Source: Micromonospora sp. WMMD1102 (GTDB taxonomy: Bacteria; Actinomycetota; Actinomycetes; Mycobacteriales; Micromonosporaceae). Taken from it: a DNA stretch of 64,000 nucleotides. The stretch lies in the NCBI RefSeq assembly GCF_029626265.1, contig NZ_JARUBN010000001.1, forward strand, positions 3,100,001 through 3,164,000, given 5' to 3'. This document shows positions 62,488 to 64,000 of this stretch, in pieces. The position numbers were made by a program, and so were the translations under genes. A model generated the notes under the pieces. It saw nothing but the letters and a program-made list of their open reading frames with translations, was not told the origin of the DNA and did not search any database. Position 1 is the stretch's first letter; each line of letters begins with the position of its first letter.

Positions 62488-63216
62488 TCAGCGGCCACCG
62501 GCGACGCGGAGCACGGTGCCGGTGGTGTAGCTGGCGCCGGGGCCGAGCAGCCAGGTGATCGCGGCGGCGACCTCGTCGGGTTCGCCGGCCCGGCCCAGCG
62601 GGATGGCGGCGGCGGCCTGGTCCGGCCGGTCCGGTTGACCGGAGCGGGCGTGGATCTCGGTGCGGATGATGCCGGGGGCGACGGCGTTGACCCGGATGCC
62701 GCGCGGGCCGAGTTCCTTGGCCAGGCCGACGGTCAGGGTGTCGGTGGCGGCCTTGACCGCGGCGTAGTGCACGTACTCGCCGGGGCTGCCGAGGGTGGCG
62801 GCGCCGGAGGAGACGTTGACGATGGCGCCGCCGGGACGCATCCGGCGGGCGGCCTGTTGGGCGCAGAGGACGTACCCGATCAGGTTGACGTCGACGACGT
62901 GCCGCAGGTCGTCGACGGTGAGCTCGGTGAACGGGCCGATCGGGCTGGTGACGCCGGCGTTGTTGACCAGGCCGGTCAGCTCGCCGAGTTCGCCGGCCCG
63001 GTCGAAGAGCCGGGTCACCTGGTCGGGGTCGGTGGTGTCGGCGCGGACGGCGAGGCAGCGGCGTCCGGCGGCGGTGACGTCCCGGACCACCTCGTCGGCG
63101 GCGGTGCCGTCGCTTCGGTAGCAGAAGACCAGGTCGTGCCCTTCGGCGGCGAGCTGGCGCACGGTCGCGGCGCCGATCCCCCGGCTGCCGCCGGTCACCA
63201 CCGTCAGTGGAGTCAC
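62488..63216 (-). CDS. Short-chain dehydrogenase/reductase
   Basis: This 242-residue SDR has cofactor motif TGGSRGIGAATV, NNAGV, catalytic Ser-Tyr-Lys (VNVSSGAATLG, YVHYAAVKAATD) and the C-terminal VAGGR typical of FabG-like oxidoreductases. The Asn-Ser-Tyr-Lys tetrad is complete. NADPH preference is likely from ...YRSDG. Single gene; substrate unknown. GTG 63216. Confidence 0.9.
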   Translation of the reverse strand: MTPLTVVTGGSRGIGAATVRQLAAEGHDLVFCYRSDGTAADEVVRDVTAAGRRCLAVRADTTDPDQVTRLFDRAGELGELTGLVNNAGVTSPIGPFTELTVDDLRHVVDVNLIGYVLCAQQAARRMRPGGAIVNVSSGAATLGSPGEYVHYAAVKAATDTLTVGLAKELGPRGIRVNAVAPGIIRTEIHARSGQPDRPDQAAAAIPLGRAGEPDEVAAAITWLLGPGASYTTGTVLRVAGGR

Positions 63217-63439
63217 GCGTCGTCTCCCTCGCTCGTCGCGTCGCGTCGTCGGGCCGTCCGGTGCCCCGGGGGTCCGGTAGCAGGCGATCCTGCCAGGCGC
63301 GGGCCGGTCGGGGCGGATCGGGGCCGGCCGGTACGCTCCCCCGGTTCTGTTGATCTCGGATCGGTGTGTCCGTCTCGACGTTGTCGGGCCGGCCTGGTAG
63401 TAAGTCAGAAATCAAACAGGTGTACGGAAGAGGGGTTCG

Positions 63440-64000
63440 ATGGCTGCCGCGCGTACCGCCGACCAGGGGTTGTCCACCGAGGAGTTGCAGCAGATCAGGG
63501 ACGCGTTGGCGGGCGGTCGCAAGCCGAAGGTGGTGTTCACCGAGGCTGCTGGGCAGATCGCCGGTCAGCTCGGTCAGGTGGTGGAGTTGACCGATCCGGA
63601 GGTCTCCGAGGAGTGGGTGGTGGTCCGGTTCGGCCGCGACGAGTTGCCGTTCTCCCCGACCGACCTGGCGATCGCGCCGAAGGGTGCGACGGGGCGGCGG
63701 GCGCCGGCCCGGTCCGAGCCGGAGCCGGTCGCCGAACCAGAGTTCAAGATTGTCCGGGAGCCGGTTCCGGTACCCCGCAAGGAGGCAGCAGTGACCGCAG
63801 TGGACACGCCCCCGGCCAGCCCGGCGGGCGGCGAGGGCGAGCCGAAGCCGGTCCGGCGGGCGGCCAAGGCGACGAAACCGAAGGGTCCGGCCGGCCTGAC
63901 GGTGACGTTGACGTACGCCGACGGCGAGTGGACGCTGGCGGCGGCTCAGGGTACGAAGTCGCTGGCCAAGCCGTACATGATCAAGCCGGCCGAGGCGTTG
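63440..64000 (+). CDS. DUF6319-like protein, truncated by window end
   Basis: ATG 63440 has GAAGAGGGG upstream and the frame is open to the last base. The 187 visible residues begin MAARTADQGLSTEELQQIRD, ALAGGRKPKVVFTEAAGQIA, GQVGQ-like GQLGQVVELTDPEV and VVVRFGRDELPFSPTDLA, followed by an acidic/Pro-Ala-rich linker. I recall this pattern as the actinobacterial DUF6319 family of unknown function. The C-terminus is missing. Confidence 0.75.
   Translation, partial: MAAARTADQGLSTEELQQIRDALAGGRKPKVVFTEAAGQIAGQLGQVVELTDPEVSEEWVVVRFGRDELPFSPTDLAIAPKGATGRRAPARSEPEPVAEPEFKIVREPVPVPRKEAAVTAVDTPPASPAGGEGEPKPVRRAAKATKPKGPAGLTVTLTYADGEWTLAAAQGTKSLAKPYMIKPAEAL

Overview
The window is high-GC (roughly 70-75%) actinobacterial DNA with strong third-position G/C bias and many GTG starts. 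Gene content (GarA/FtsR/ResR-type block, DUF881-Sbp-DUF881 block, DUF5999, DUF6461, DUF2267) and synteny point to the family Micromonosporaceae. That family call is inference from gene content, not a database result. About 57 protein genes are supported. No rRNA, tRNA or CRISPR array was found.

Layout. 1-10.2 kb: the 3' end of an NrfD-type membrane subunit, a monosaccharide ABC transporter (mmsA-mmsB-chvE), then the selenocysteine genes selD, selA and selB; the NrfD fragment and the sel genes together suggest a seleno-formate dehydrogenase locus. 10.3-21.5 kb: mostly single genes (LtrA, DUF6461, the secreted muramidase NamZ, an SRPBCC-TM-carbohydrate-binding fusion, an HhH-GPD glycosylase, XdhC, a secreted amidase, DUF2267), several with short tandem duplications at the 3' end. 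21.8-28.3 kb: a conserved actinobacterial run of phosphatidyltransferase, DUF881, Sbp, DUF881, gcvH, garA, FtsR-like MerR, bifunctional nuclease and ResR-like MerR. 28.4-31.8 kb: an ElyC/SanA-type protein and a truncated hemoglobin-flavohemoglobin-DivIVA operon closed by a strong terminator.

31.8-35.4 kb is the accessory island: an IS1380-like transposase remnant, a class II lanthipeptide synthetase (LanM) that appears to lack the cyclase zinc-ligand segment, an overlapping 70-residue precursor ending in TTCCG, a perfect 16-bp terminator, and a decayed coding fragment. This is the best candidate for an undescribed system.

35.5-49.7 kb: an aldo-keto reductase, a beta-carbonic anhydrase, a family-5 ABC importer with a LacI-like palindrome upstream, a glycine riboswitch in front of gcvP, DUF5999 and pabB. 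48.4-56.7 kb: a SWIM protein and SNF2 helicase pair, peptide deformylase, an EEP-family hydrolase, an MFS transporter and a tyrosine recombinase. 56.8-64 kb: a methyltransferase, an SRPBCC-ArsR pair with two operator-like dyads, a UvrA-like ATPase, an AraC-VOC pair, an SDR, and the start of a DUF6319-like gene cut by the window end.
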